In this document: positions 11,000 through 21,595 of the stretch, in pieces
Layout of the letters: every line of letters begins with the position of its first letter
How positions within the stretch are numbered: position 1 is the stretch's first letter
DNA from: Funneliformis mosseae
Taxonomy: Eukaryota > Glomeromycota > Glomeromycetes > Glomerales > Glomeraceae
Reading direction: 5' to 3'
Length of the DNA: 23,336 nucleotides
Assembly (NCBI GenBank): GCA_910592005.1
Contig: CAJVPP010001038.1
Coordinates: 1-23,336 of the forward strand
Notes under the pieces: generated by a model
Database searches by the model: none
What the model was told of the DNA's origin: nothing
The model's input: only the letters and a program-made list of their open reading frames with translations
Made by a program: the position numbers and the translations under genes

Positions 11000-11015
11000 T
11001 CAAACTTCGAATCGA

Positions 11016-11023
11016 TCACGTGA
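11016..11023. promoter_or_regulatory. TCACGTGA palindrome (E-box type site)
   Basis: A perfect eight-base palindrome with a CACGTG core, the binding site of bHLH factors such as fungal Cbf1 and Pho4. It sits 17 bases after the hairpin at 10953-10999 and just before a CCATATAAAG TATA-like word (11029-11038). Site identity is visible; use as a promoter element is inference because no gene follows on either strand. Confidence 0.35.
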
Positions 11024-11441
11024 ATCCGCCATATAAAGTTTCTTATGAAATTTTTTTTCCGGAAGGAATTCATTCACCATATTGAAAATGATGAAAAGCT
11101 ATATTATCACTTAGTAATTGAATTTCGTATGTATGTAAAGATATCCTAAACTCCGGAAAACAAAGTTTCGGTAAGTCTATAATATATTTAATAATTCCAT
11201 TAAAAACTAAAAAAAAATTAAAATTTTCACTTTCCTTTAAGTCATTTAATTGCAAAAAAGGATCCCTGTGTTTATTTTTGCGTTAGAAGTTGATATTTAA
11301 ATAACATACAGTAAGTCTTTCCATAAAAGTTTTTAAATTTTTATTTAATTAAATATTATTGTGATTAAAAAATCAAGTATTATAAGCAAGTAATATATTT
11401 ATTTCTGATAATGCAAATTTTTATAAATAATAACCTTAATA

Positions 11442-11701
11442 CAGTCAACTCTCTATAAATGCATCCCCTTGGACTAGGTATAAAGGTGCATTTAAAGAGG
11501 TATGCATTTATAGTATATATATAAAATTAAGGTAATAAAAAAATTTATAAGTAATCTATATAATTTTTTTTTATAAAGAGTGCATTTACAGAGTATATAT
11601 ATATAAAAATGTGCATTTAACACTAATGTTTAAGTTAGTATCAGATAAAAAGATGTATTTATAAAGGGTGTGTATTTATAGAAGATGCATTTATAGAACT
11701 G
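11442..11701. mobile_element. 260-bp TIR element (MITE) with TA target duplication and subterminal repeats
   Basis: The left end is TA then CAGTCAACTCTCTATAAATG; the right end reversed is TA then CAGTTCTATAAATGCATC. The termini therefore share CAGT and CTATAAATGCAT with a small internal gap. Inside are five or more degenerate copies of TGCATTTATAAAGG in both halves, the arrangement of transposase-binding arrays in pogo/Tigger elements. No coding potential. The left end resembles the surviving right terminus of the pogo relic near 17940, reversed. Confidence 0.65.
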
Positions 11702-11704
11702 TAT

Positions 11705-12175
11705 ATAAATTTAACTTTGGTAGATATTCTATTATAATACTTATTAATATTAGAATTTTCTCTTATTTTTTATCTTAATCAATAAATAAATTAGGGAATG
11801 GAGACTGTGCATATCCGGAATGTTAAGACACAATATTTTTAATTTACATGATAAAAGTAATTCATAATAGATCGGTAGTGATACAACCTTAAAAAATATA
11901 TAATATTAAAACGCAAATTAAACTTCAAAACAATATAATAAGATTTATTAGACAATTTTAGTTAGTACAAAAATAAATAATAATAAAGTATAAATTAATT
12001 TATTTAAATATTTTGATTTATTATTAAAAAGACACAAAATCATCCAGATTATTATTGTTATATTAATTGTTCTTTAATTTATTAGGTTATATTAAGATAA
12101 GAATGATTTTACATATGATAGATATTAAAAAAATGCGGTTTAGATTTTTTTAATCACAGTTATATTTCTAATATA
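11705..12175. other. AT-rich stretch, nothing recognised
   Basis: Low-complexity AT-rich sequence with no ORF, terminal repeat or RNA-like structure that I can support. Confidence 0.5.
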
Positions 12176-12179
12176 AGAA

Positions 12180-12680
12180 TATGGATCCAAAAAATAAACG
12201 AATACAAGTTTTTGAACAAAAATCAAAACTAACATCCTTAATTTTGATAGCAAATAAATTAATCCTGTAATATAAAATGAACAAACAAAGTATTAATACT
12301 AAGACAATTAAAAAGCAAAAGAAACAACAAAACAAGATGATAGAATAACGTGAGGCACATCTCATATATGAACGAGAATGCAAATGATAGAAAAGAAGTA
12401 AGAAAACAGAAGGAGAAAGAGAAATGTGATGAATAAGTGATCAGCTTTGGAAAAAGAAAAAAATTAACAGAGATTACAAAGGAAAGTACAAATTGTAATA
12501 CATGTAAAAATAATTGCAAGTATAAAGAGTAAACTCATAAACGAGTACAAAAAATAGTTGTAATAATAACTGGAAATTATGAATGGGAAACAAGCGAAAG
12601 AAGAAATGATCAGTCAAGTACAAGACGAACAACAAAAAGCATGATTGCAGATGAAAAACAAAAAACATTAAATAAATTTC
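12180..12680 (+). other. Purine-rich remnant, possibly an old coding segment
   Basis: The + strand is strongly enriched for A and G over about 500 bases, which creates long pyrimidine-rich open frames on the other strand (12168-12383, 12259-12519, 12474-12668) that look spurious. Read on +, scraps such as REAHLIYEREC and RSKKTEGEREM, separated by stops, recall the arginine/glutamate-rich leader of Helitron polyproteins in these fungi. A related fragment lies at 14935-15550, so the two could be halves of one element split by later insertions. This is weak evidence. Confidence 0.3.
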
Positions 12681-13240
12681 ATAAAAAAATGAATAAAATC
12701 AAATACAGTACCTGTCTTGTAGAGAAGTGATCTGTGAATAATAATCATACAAATATCTAAATAATATAAATATCTAGATCACATTTAAGTATTGCAGATT
12801 TGTGAAATTTATCTGCAGATTATCTGCAAATATTAATGGATATTTGCAAATTAATACCAATATATAAGTCAAAATCTGCAGATATTCATAATAATTTATT
12901 ATAATTTGTATTTAAACTTTAATATTCAATAAAGCATAATACAAATAATTATAATAATTTAAATAATTATATAAAGATTTAAAGGTATATTATAAAAAAA
13001 ATTGTGATTGAATATTAAGAAAAGCTTTAAAAAATTTATTGTAATTGACCAAAACACTGCATATAACATAATTTTTTAAAAGTTCTACCATAAACAGCCT
13101 GATTCTTACATAGCTATATACAATAAATTAAAATTATTACAATGACTTTTCAGATCTTAATGTTTTCTAATCCATTTTGGAAAAGAAAAGTGCAATAATT
13201 GTTAAAAATATTCATTTTTGTCAAAAAATTCTAGTATATA

Positions 13241-14554
13241 TAGTTCCCGCCAAAAGTAATGGTGATAGAAACATCATTTTATTTTTTAACCGTAATATCT
13301 CCATTATTCCAATTCAATCCATTGCTTATTAAGCTAAATTAGGTATTGGAATGTTTATTTAAAAAACAAATAAACAAAAAACGAGTTTCAAAATATTTTT
13401 TTACTTACCTTTACCAAATACAATTGACATCTATAAAGAAAAATCACAAAGTTGTAAAGTTTCTTTAGAACAAAAATGTTTGTAATGCAAGAGAAATTTC
13501 TACTTAAACTAGAGTTCTCTTGCGTTCTTGTGAAAGATATGTTGCCTCTTTGCAAAAGAATAGTAACATTTCTGACATTTGTCAACCTGGTTGATCACAA
13601 AAATTAACTCTCAAAAAATGCTACTAAATCAGAAGGATCATCAAGTATGATCATTTCACTACAGTAGGAAAATTGAAGGTTATACTTGAAGAAAAGAATA
13701 CAAATTTAGAGGTCAGTGAAACAATTATCTGGCGAGAACTTCATGATTTTGGTTATATATCAGTTCTTTCCCAGAAAGTTCCTCTATTGACTCAGAAAGT
13801 GAAAGATGATTTCTTGTCTTAGACACATAACCACTTGCATTACAACTGGAAAAAAGTAGTTTTTTCTGACGAAATTACAATTCAAATATTTTATAACATT
13901 ACATGCATATGATTCAAAGATGGAAATCCTATTCAACTTATGGTTAAACATCCTTTCAAAATGCATGTTTGGGTTACAATCAATGTCAAAGGAAAGATCA
14001 ATATGCATATTTTTAAAGAAAATCTTGATTGTCACTTGTATCGCAAAATTTTTAACAATCATTTCTACAATAATGCAAATAAATTATTAGATTATCGTTG
14101 AATTTTTTAGCAAGATAATAACCTAAAATATACTTCTAATAATGTTAGAAAGACTTAAAGACTCATCTTATAAATCAGATTCTTCTGTGGTTCTCTTATA
14201 GCCTAGATCTCAACCCAATTGAAAATGTTTAGGTCAATTTAAAGAAAAAAATTAAAAAAAAATTAAAAAAATAGTAGCACAAAAAAAAAATCTCAAATGA
14301 TATTTTTATTAATGTAATTCATAAAAAATGGGATAATCTTGATAATTCTATTTTAATTAACTGCATCAATAGAATGTCAAATCGAATTCAAGCATGTATT
14401 GATGTAGATGAAGAATATACCAAATATTAATGACTTAATAAAACTTATAGCTATAGTTTTTATCTTTATTTTAAAAAAAATTTAACTTAGATTTGATATA
14501 AAATTGCATGTATAAGGTTAAAAAACTATCCATCATTACTTTTGGCAGAAACTG
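13241..14554 (+). mobile_element. Tc1/mariner element, 1,314 bp, defective
   Basis: TA dinucleotides at 13239-13240 and 14555-14556 flank termini that are reverse complements. The left end begins TAGTTCCCGCCAAAAGTAAT and the right end reversed begins CAGTTTCTGCCAAAAGTAAT. Across about 24 aligned bases the differences are all transitions plus one indel. Length is typical for Tc1. It carries a dead transposase gene on the + strand and sits inside a longer inverted repeat. Confidence 0.85.
13600..14430 (+). pseudogene. Tc1-type DDE transposase, inactivated
   Basis: Blocks in order: an N-terminal HTH remnant (about 13620-13760, with SETIIWRELHDFGYISVLSQK); PLLTQKVKDDFLS; WKKVVFSDE with the first catalytic Asp at 13868; HVWVTINVKGKINMHIF in place of the usual HVWG block; QDNNLKYTSNN with the second Asp at 14114; and SLDLNPIENV with the Glu at 14221. 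The distance from second Asp to Glu is 107 bases. A D34E spacing would be 105, so a two-base frameshift lies between them. Stops occur at 13820, 13908, 14099, 14108, 14155 and 14230, several at expected Trp codons. All three catalytic residues survive, but no full frame does. Confidence 0.85.
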
Positions 14555-14934
14555 TAAATTTGGTTATAATAAATAATCATGTTGTAACGAAATTATAATA
14601 AAATAAATAATAATAAAAATATAGGTTAAAATAAATTAATAAATATATAAAAATATAAAATGTATATATAATTAGACTAGATAATATTAGATCTAATTAT
14701 GAATATTCAGATATTCACAGATTTGCTGCTATTCATGTGATCTGTTGATCATTCACGAATATTTAGCTCATAATCTACGAATTATTTATTTGATTTTTAG
14801 CAGATGTATAATTATCATCCAGATCATTTTTTTAATTAACAGACAAATAATTTTATCTGCGAATAATCTGGATCATTTTACTACTATCTTATATATAATG
14901 AACATAATCTATTAATGATAATTGTATAGGACTC

Positions 14935-15552
14935 ATGTCGATGATACTACATAAAAAAATTTTACTAAAGAAATTTTCAGCTAATAATAATATAGATCTA
15001 AGAGATGTATCTGAAGAACTCAAAGGTCTTATGGACATTAAAAAAATGCTGATATCTCAAGTTTTTATAGTAATGATAATATATAGACTTAAAGGAGAAC
15101 AAAACAGATACAGGAGAAATGTCATAAACTTTTTATATAATATCTAACCATTTACAAATTATCTTCTAAGGTATCCATCTTTACTAGATATACTTGTGAT
15201 ATAAAAACAATCAGTAAATAATTTAACATTATTTAGAGACTTTAATGTACGTCGTAATAGAGTAAGCAGAGTATTAGTATAATTAAAACAAAATAACTGA
15301 TACTACAGAGACATAACAATCGATAATTCTATTTTTAATTCACTATCTAAGAATGAAATAGTAGCCTACTTACTTTTTCAGCAAGAAGAACAAATTGATG
15401 AAGATATAGCTGAAGAAGATGAAAATGATGAAAACACCTCTGAAGATGAAAATGATGAAGACACTACTGAAGATGATGAAAATGATGAGAATATAATATC
15501 AAGTTTATTTGTATCATCAATTCTAAATACATACTGTAAAGAAATTGCATAA
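14935..15552 (+). pseudogene. Fragment of a Helitron-type polyprotein (DUF6570-like region)
   Basis: From 14935 a frame reads through VSEELKGLMDIKKMLISQVF and YRLKGEQNRYRRNVINFLYN, then stops at 15145. The similarity continues after the stop with YPSLLDILVI, LFRDFNVRRNRVSR and YYRDITIDNSIFNSLSKN, and then a frame to TAA 15550-15552. This order, including cysteine-poor ELKGL-EML and VRR-VARAL blocks, matches a segment found before the Helitron-like N domain in fungal Helitron polyproteins; the recognition is recalled, not searched. It ends in an acidic repeat (about 15387-15490) of EDENDE-like units. No Rep motif or Pif1 helicase is present, so it is a small piece of a much longer gene. Nearby 12180-12680 may be another piece. 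Confidence 0.6.
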
Positions 15553-15689
15553 ACGAGACACTTAAACATATACAAAATAATAACTAACCAACAATGTGTA
15601 CAAACTTCTTTATTTTAATAAAATTAGATTATTAATCATAATCTCTTTACTAACTATCATAACTACCAATTGTTAAAATTATTATTATA

Positions 15690-17465
15690 AATTTATCTTT
15701 CATAGTACATATCAATCAATAGTATTTTGTTTTTTAGAATTAAAATCTTCTAATTTGGCTATCTGCAAATACTTTCAAAATATTTTTAAATCTTTAATAT
15801 TATATATAAAATTATTTTGCTATTCAAAATAATTTATAAATGTTTTTAACCTATCAATAGCTTTATTAACTAAAACAGGATGAACTTCTTTCTTTTCTTT
15901 AATATCACTTTCTTTTTTTTCTTTAGTTAATATCATATTAACTATTTGTTTATCAGTAAAAAATTCCTCAATTGGTATATTTTGATCAATTATTTGAAAA
16001 TATTCTTATATTTCTTCTGCATTTAGCAAAGCATTAAGAAGATCAGCAATTTCCTCATTATCTATATCATCATCAACAAATTCATTATCAGATAAAAGTA
16101 TACTCATTTTTATCTAACAATTTTGAATAGTCGTTGAAGTAACATTATTCCAAGTTTTAGCAATATAATCTATTACTTCTTTAACATTTAATTTATTATT
16201 AAATAAATAAATAAAATTAATTTATATTTATTTAAAATAAAAAAATAATCATAGATTTTTATAACTTACTTTATATGATTTATTTCAGAATTAAATTTAC
16301 GAATTAAATCTTTACAAAACTCTTATTTATACTTTGCTTTAAAGCTATAGATAATACTAGCATCTATAGGTTGCAAATACACAGTAATATTTAGTAAAAG
16401 GTAAATAAGTTTAATATTTATAAGAGTAATATTAAATGTTTTTTTTACTTTTTTTTTGTTTTTTTGTTTTTTTGTTTGATTTTCATAATTAGATTTTTCC
16501 TTCTTATTAGATTTATTTTCAGTAGTATTATCCTCTTCAAAAATTTTTAGATTAAAATGAGATCCAGCAATGTTAACAAGAAGTAAAATCTTCTTTTTCA
16601 TTGTTCAAAAATAATAATCTAAATCTTTTATTTATTTAATAAATATATCAGACCTTATCCATACTTTAGAATTAGTTTGATAAGTAATAGGAAGTGTTAA
16701 TTTGTTAAGATTTTTAAAACACTAGGAATTAAAAGATTTTCCAATTATAAGAGAATGAAGCTTATGAGAACTTGTTGCATTTGCATAAAAAAGTATAGAC
16801 ATTCAGATTTTATCTTATAAAATCAATTAAATAAAATTTATTATAACCAATAAAATTTTTAAGTTTATTATAAATAAATATCACCTTTTTATGACTGTTA
16901 TAGCTCCTGTACTAAGTGTTTAGTTTAGTTCTATCTGAAAAAAAAGACCAGTTTCATCAGTATTATAATATTTTTTTTATTATATAATAACAAAAGTGCA
17001 TGCAAACATAATTTTTCTTCTGGAAGTGTTATAAATAGAGTATTATTTGATTCACTAGAAAAATTATATCTTTGAAGTCTATTTCTTTGTTTAAATCTTC
17101 ACATCCATTCGTTAGTAAATTTTAATTGATCCTCTCTAATATTTAACATTTGTGCAAGTTTTATTCCTTTTTGTTATAAAATTAAATTTGTTAGAGGAAA
17201 TCCAACTGCAACTACTTGAGATATTTAAATTTGTAAAATTTTATCAAGTTCAAAAAATTAAGTAGCATAATGATGAAATTTATGTAAATTTTGTAAATTT
17301 AACTTAACAACTAGCTATTTTTCACACTCTTTTTATATTTTATAATAGTTATTCTATTTATATTTTTACTACTATATTTTTCATTAAAATATGATGCAAT
17401 AGTATCTTGTTTTATATAAGGATTAGCTGACATATATTCACATATTTCTTTTTTTACATTAACAC
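15690..17465 (-). pseudogene. pogo/Tigger-family transposase with CENP-B-type HTH, inactivated
   Basis: Reading the minus strand from about 17465: KKEICEYMSANPYIKQDTIASYF (first HTH), a second HTH with QVVAVGFPLTNLIL and EDQLKFTNEWM, then the DDE domain. This has NTDETGLFF (first Asp at 16956-16958), SILFYANATSSHKLHSLIIG, TYQTNSKVWIRSDIF, KILLLVNIAGSHF where Asn (16572-16574) replaces the second Asp, and YLQPIDASIIYSFKAKY with the third Asp at 16362-16364. A lysine-rich insert separates the last two motifs. The C terminus (about 16190-15700) has IDYIAKTWNNVTSTTIQNC, IADLLNALLNAEEI and NIKDLKIF. Many stops and several shifts are present. Known role of the family: cut-and-paste transposition at TA sites. 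It is dead through both stops and loss of a catalytic residue. Confidence 0.85.
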
Positions 17466-17748
17466 TGATAGAGGTACAAATTTTTTTGATTTATTAAAAT
17501 TAGTTAAAATATTATAAAAAAGAGTGTAAAGAGTATAAAATGTATTTTCATTAAAAATATTTAATTTTAAAAAGCAAAAAGTTGAAAAGAAAAAAATTAA
17601 AGAATTTTTTTAAAAAAAAAGATTGATTATAGGATTATTAACCCAAATTAATTCAAAAGAAGATAAAACGCATATATTATTTTTTCTATTAACTGAACAT
17701 AAAATGCGTATTCTATTTTAATTATATTATTTACATTTTATTACATGA

Positions 17749-17940
17749 TAATGTGACTATATAAAGGGAAATTTTACTATATTAACTAATAATATCAGTT
17801 TAATAATTAGTATGATAATAATTATAATTAATATGTGATTATAAAAAGAGTTTTTATATTTAAAACATCAGAATTAAAATATAATGTGCTTATAAAAAGG
17901 ATGTGATTATATAAGATGTGATTGTAGAGAGGGTCAACTG
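17749..17940 (-). mobile_element. Right terminus of the pogo/Tigger element with subterminal repeats
   Basis: The sequence ends in ATTGTAGAGAGGGTCAACTG followed by TA at 17941-17942; reversed it begins CAGTTGACCCTCTCTACAAT, a pogo-type terminus. Inward are repeated copies of ATGTGATTATAAAAAGG near 17750, 17833, 17883, 17901 and 17915, probably transposase-binding sites. The transposase relic starts about 280 bases further in, as expected for the 5' end of a minus-strand element. No matching left terminus was found near 15.5-15.7 kb, so that end appears lost. Confidence 0.7.
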
Positions 17941-18149
17941 TATACTGTAAATCAAAGAATATTATATAAATATTAATATTGAATTTTAGTTTAGTCAAAC
18001 AAAGCAATATTTTATTTATCATTTATTTATAATTATTAGTTTAAGTCAATTTCATCAAAAATAATAGATATTATAATTGTTTAAGAAAAAAAATTTACAA
18101 ATGTATCTTTACATTATATTAATTAAATTAGACTTGTTAGTATTTATAC

Positions 18150-18545
18150 ACCAGTTGTAAAAGAAAATATTAATAAAAAGATGCAATATAAAATTACAAT
18201 ATCATTGGTTAAAACAAGCATTTAAATTGCTATAGCAGAAGGAACTATAGCAGAATTGACCAGAACTTTGAATGTAATTTATTATGAAATATTATAATAA
18301 TATGAGATTAGAAATTAATCAGCCTATTTTAAAACAGAATGTATTACAGAAATTATTTACTAATTCAGATATTTACAATAATATATAATAATCTTTAAAT
18401 AATCTTCTGAAGTAATTAATCCAAAATATTATAAGGTAAAAAGACGTTCTTTTAAGTATTACAAATCATCAGTAGAAGTTAATTTATCTTTTAAAATAAA
18501 ATTTAAGGAAGACATATCTAAAACTTATTAGCTATTGTTTAAGTA
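18150..18545 (+). pseudogene. Unassigned coding remnant
   Basis: The + strand shows protein-like patches between stops: KKMQYKITISLVKTSI, then IAIAEGTIAELTRTLNVIYYEI, and later VINPKYYKVKRRSFKYYKSS with VEVNLSFKIKFKEDI. The first pair looks like a helix-turn-helix start of a transposase, but I cannot name the family. No terminal repeats were seen. Confidence 0.3.
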
Positions 18546-18549
18546 AAAG

Positions 18550-19510
18550 TCATAATATTTGTAGATATGATAAATATAAAGTTGATAAAGAAAATAATTA
18601 ATATAAGATATATAATTAAATTAGAAATCTATCATAAACTATTAATAATTAAAGTATATTAAAATATATTAAATATATTATTTACTTAAAGTTTATTAAA
18701 AATCTTGTATTAAATAATCACATAAAAGCTTATCATATAATATTGATAATAAATGCCAATAGTAGTAAATAGCAAAGTTATATAAATTATATAAATAATT
18801 TTTACATATATAAAAATATATTATAATTAAAGGTTTAAAAATAATTCATATTATATATTTATAAATTTTTTATTTTAAATATAATTTAACTTAAAAAAAG
18901 TACTTATAAATTAAGATTTTGATTTATAATTTATTTTAATTTAATTTATTAGGAAGTTTAAAAATAAAATTATAAATAATTATAATTTTAGTTTTTTATT
19001 ATTTTTTTTTAATTTTATAATTACTATTTCTTTATAATTAAATTTAAAATCAAATCAAAATAATATTTAATTTTTTTTATATAATTAAATTAATATAAAT
19101 CATTTATTCTTTAATATTAATTTTTAAATAATTTTACTTCTTAAAAAATAATAATACAAATAGTTTTTATAAAATATTTGTTATTTATTTTATTTATTTT
19201 ACAAATTTTTTAATTTATTACTTGGTTAAAAGTTTTTTGCATTTTACTAAACATTTAAATTTAGTGATAAGATTTTTTAAATTTAAATTAATAATTTTAC
19301 TTAATAAATAATTAATAAATACTTAATCATTAGTTCGTGATTTTTGCTTTTTTAATTTGTAAATTATATATTAATAAATAGTTAATAATTAGTTAATAAA
19401 TTATTAATAATTATTAAAAATAATGATTAACTAATAATTTTATATAATTTTAATTTTTTTAAAATTGATCAATAATTAATTTAGGTTTTACATAATCAAG
19501 TTTATATAAT
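18550..19510. other. Extremely AT-rich stretch, nothing recognised
   Basis: Long runs of A, T and TTAAT-like words, stops everywhere, and one CpG visible by eye. No feature supported. Confidence 0.6.
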
Positions 19511-19519
19511 TGTATTTAT

Positions 19520-20490
19520 TATTCTAATTATTTATGCTTAAGGGATTGGCATTCCTAGCTTATGCTGCAAGGTATGAGTTCCTATTATAGGTTATACTAC
19601 AATAGATTCTAGTTTAATACCTGCTAAGTACAGATTGCAGTATTAATTTACTGCAGGATTTATCAGTTCAATTTTAAGAATGAATTTTATAGGATGTGTA
19701 CAAACCATGTATGTTAAAGATCATGAACTTGTAGAATTAATAAATCTATATAGTTATACAAATAATTACATTACACAGAAATGAGTGAGTTTAAAACTTG
19801 TATTAGGGGGCTGACTTGTAATGGGCAAGTATCATATCGTTTGCAAGAAAATCATTTCTGATAACAAGACATAATGTTCAATAGTAGATGCTATGTAACT
19901 TAAATTAAATAAAAGTCGTAGATTACAGGTAGCTTTTAGTTAAAGCACTGTAATGTTTATGAGTCAATTAGGATTTAAGAAGCCTAAGTTCAATTCTCAG
20001 AGTGATTTTAACAGTCTAAACGTATTAACTGTATCAGATAGCTATTTTAAATTAAGTTAGTAAAGACTTCTCTTTCTAATAATTGGCTAGAATTCTTTAT
20101 ACTGATAGCATTAAGGTTAGCTATGCAGTGTTTAAGATGCATAGCTAGTCGCAAAAGCTAGTATTTTGACAGTTCAGATTGGCTTAAAAAATAGCAAAGA
20201 GGGCTTATTTTCAGATACAATAATATATTAAACATATGAGTTGCAGTCAGAATATTTAGGTAACTGATTACTAGAACTTAAGTAAAAATATATATATATA
20301 TGCTTAAAAAAAAACTCTTTCTTCTTTCATCTCAAATTTCTGGAAATTCAGAAATTTTTGAGAAAATTAAATTATTTTGCTACAAACATTTTTTTTAAAT
20401 TTTACAAATTCTGTTAATTAGTTTTTAGCATACATATTTAATAAATAGTTTATTATTTGAAAGAGTTTATTTATTCAATATATTTACAAA
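19520..20490 (+). other. Non-coding leader, probably 5' UTR of the retroelement that follows
   Basis: Base composition rises clearly above the AT-rich DNA to the left, yet all frames carry frequent stops. The segment leads directly into the ORF1-like start at 20491 on the same strand. Words such as AAGTATCATATCGTTTGCAAG are non-repetitive. A long untranslated leader with an internal promoter is usual for LINE elements; assignment here rests on position only. Confidence 0.35.
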
Positions 20491-21595
20491 ATGATTAGAA
20501 AAACTTCTCAAAAAAATTTTAAGCCCAATAGAGATCGATATGACTTTCTCAAAGTGAGACAACCTGAAGTCAATGATTTTTTCCTTCCTAATAATAAACC
20601 TAAACCTTCTTCAGTCTTTGATAAAGACATTATTGATGATACTTTTATTATCAAGCCCACTCCTCCTCTGAATGTTCTTGATACTAATGAATTTATCTCT
20701 ATTGAGGATGATACAAACATGAAAACTGACACTATTGACTTCATTATCATGACTCACCTACTCCATTTACTTATACTGCTACTATTAGCAAATTAGCTAA
20801 AGAACTTTTCACATCTAAAATTATTTTAGATATCAACAATTGTTTCACCAAGGACTATGTGTTCAAGGGACTAAACATTTGCTAAGTCAACTTCATTTAA
20901 TTAGTAATTGTTTACTTTGACAATGCAGAATTTATGCAAGCTGCACTCCTAATAGCATTTTCAGAATTAGGAATTAAAAAGTTTGTAAACTACGTCATGC
21001 ATAAGGAGAGTATTCAATTTTAGAATTGTATTCTCTGTATTACTGATATTTATCTCAGCCTTAAAAAAGAAATTATTTTCTCAATTTTTTCTAAGTACAA
21101 AACTATCACTAACATCTGCATGCAGACTCAAAACCTATGACAACATACATATATAATATCTGATAATCCTAAAGCTGTTAAATTATTCTAAACTTTTTAG
21201 TCCCGTTACATTTATAATAATTATGTTTGAATATACCTGCATCTCTTACTCCTAAACAGGTCAAACAACGAAATGAATTCTACATTAAATTAACTAATCT
21301 TCCCTTTGGCATTTCTGCATGTGACTTCAATAACATTTCACTTACAACTAAAGCCAAAGCTATCTATATCCCCTGCTTTAATAACTATAAATTACAACCA
21401 TTCGTAATTTTTTATTTTGAATCTGCAAAGGCTCTCAAAAATGCTATGACTCAAGACTATGTATTTGGTGATAATGAACTGCAATGGTATACAGTTGATA
21501 TCAAATGCTACCATAAATGTAATGCAATCAATCACATAATTATAAAATGTTTAATCATCCTTAATTATAAGAATACTGCAAAGGATATGAATTAA
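20491..21595 (+). pseudogene. Retroelement ORF1/Gag-like gene with zinc knuckle, frameshifted
   Basis: ATG 20491 begins MIRKTSQKNFKPNRDRYDFL and a polar, proline-containing leader to about 20745. The protein then continues in another frame with TPFTYTATISKLAKELFTSK, LDINNCFTKDYVFKGLNI and, after stops, VYFDNAEFMQAALLIAFSEL. A later open piece (21227-21595) has SLTPKQVKQRNEFYIKLTNL, which looks like an RRM-type fold, and CYHKCNAINHIIIKC at 21509-21553. The latter is a CCHC knuckle with spacing 3-4-4 instead of the usual 2-4-4. Leader, RRM-like region and knuckle in this order suggest ORF1 of a non-LTR retrotransposon. No reverse transcriptase follows, so the copy is truncated. A Gag of another element type is the alternative. 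Confidence 0.55.

Larger units (their letters stand above)
10645..11435. other. Intergenic region after the Bdp1-like gene, no supported gene
   Basis: Less AT-rich than the flanking transposon zone and apparently free of recognisable mobile-element blocks. The minus strand at 11070-11255 is open for 61 codons, but the peptide matches nothing I know and the frame is broken by stops on both sides. It may hold the 3' UTR of the Bdp1-like gene and the end of an unrecognised or dead gene. Confidence 0.4.
12728..14826. repeat. Long imperfect inverted repeat flanking a Tc1 insertion (interrupted TIR element)
   Basis: Two arm segments pair. 12728-12763 (starting TGATCTGTGAATAATAATC) matches the reverse complement of 14787-14826. 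12777-12815 (starting GATCACATTTAAGTATTGC) matches the reverse complement of 14708-14742. Both arms are rich in ATCTGCAGAT/GATC words. The Tc1 element at 13241-14554 lies between them with its own TA duplication. The simplest reading is a non-autonomous element with long terminal inverted repeats into which Tc1 later jumped. Outer borders and a target duplication are not resolved. Confidence 0.5.

Noticed and set aside
12168..12668. Three overlapping minus-strand frames rich in Phe, Leu and Ser
   Set aside because: Produced by the purine-rich + strand; hydrophobic composition follows directly from pyrimidine runs, so membrane proteins are not supported.
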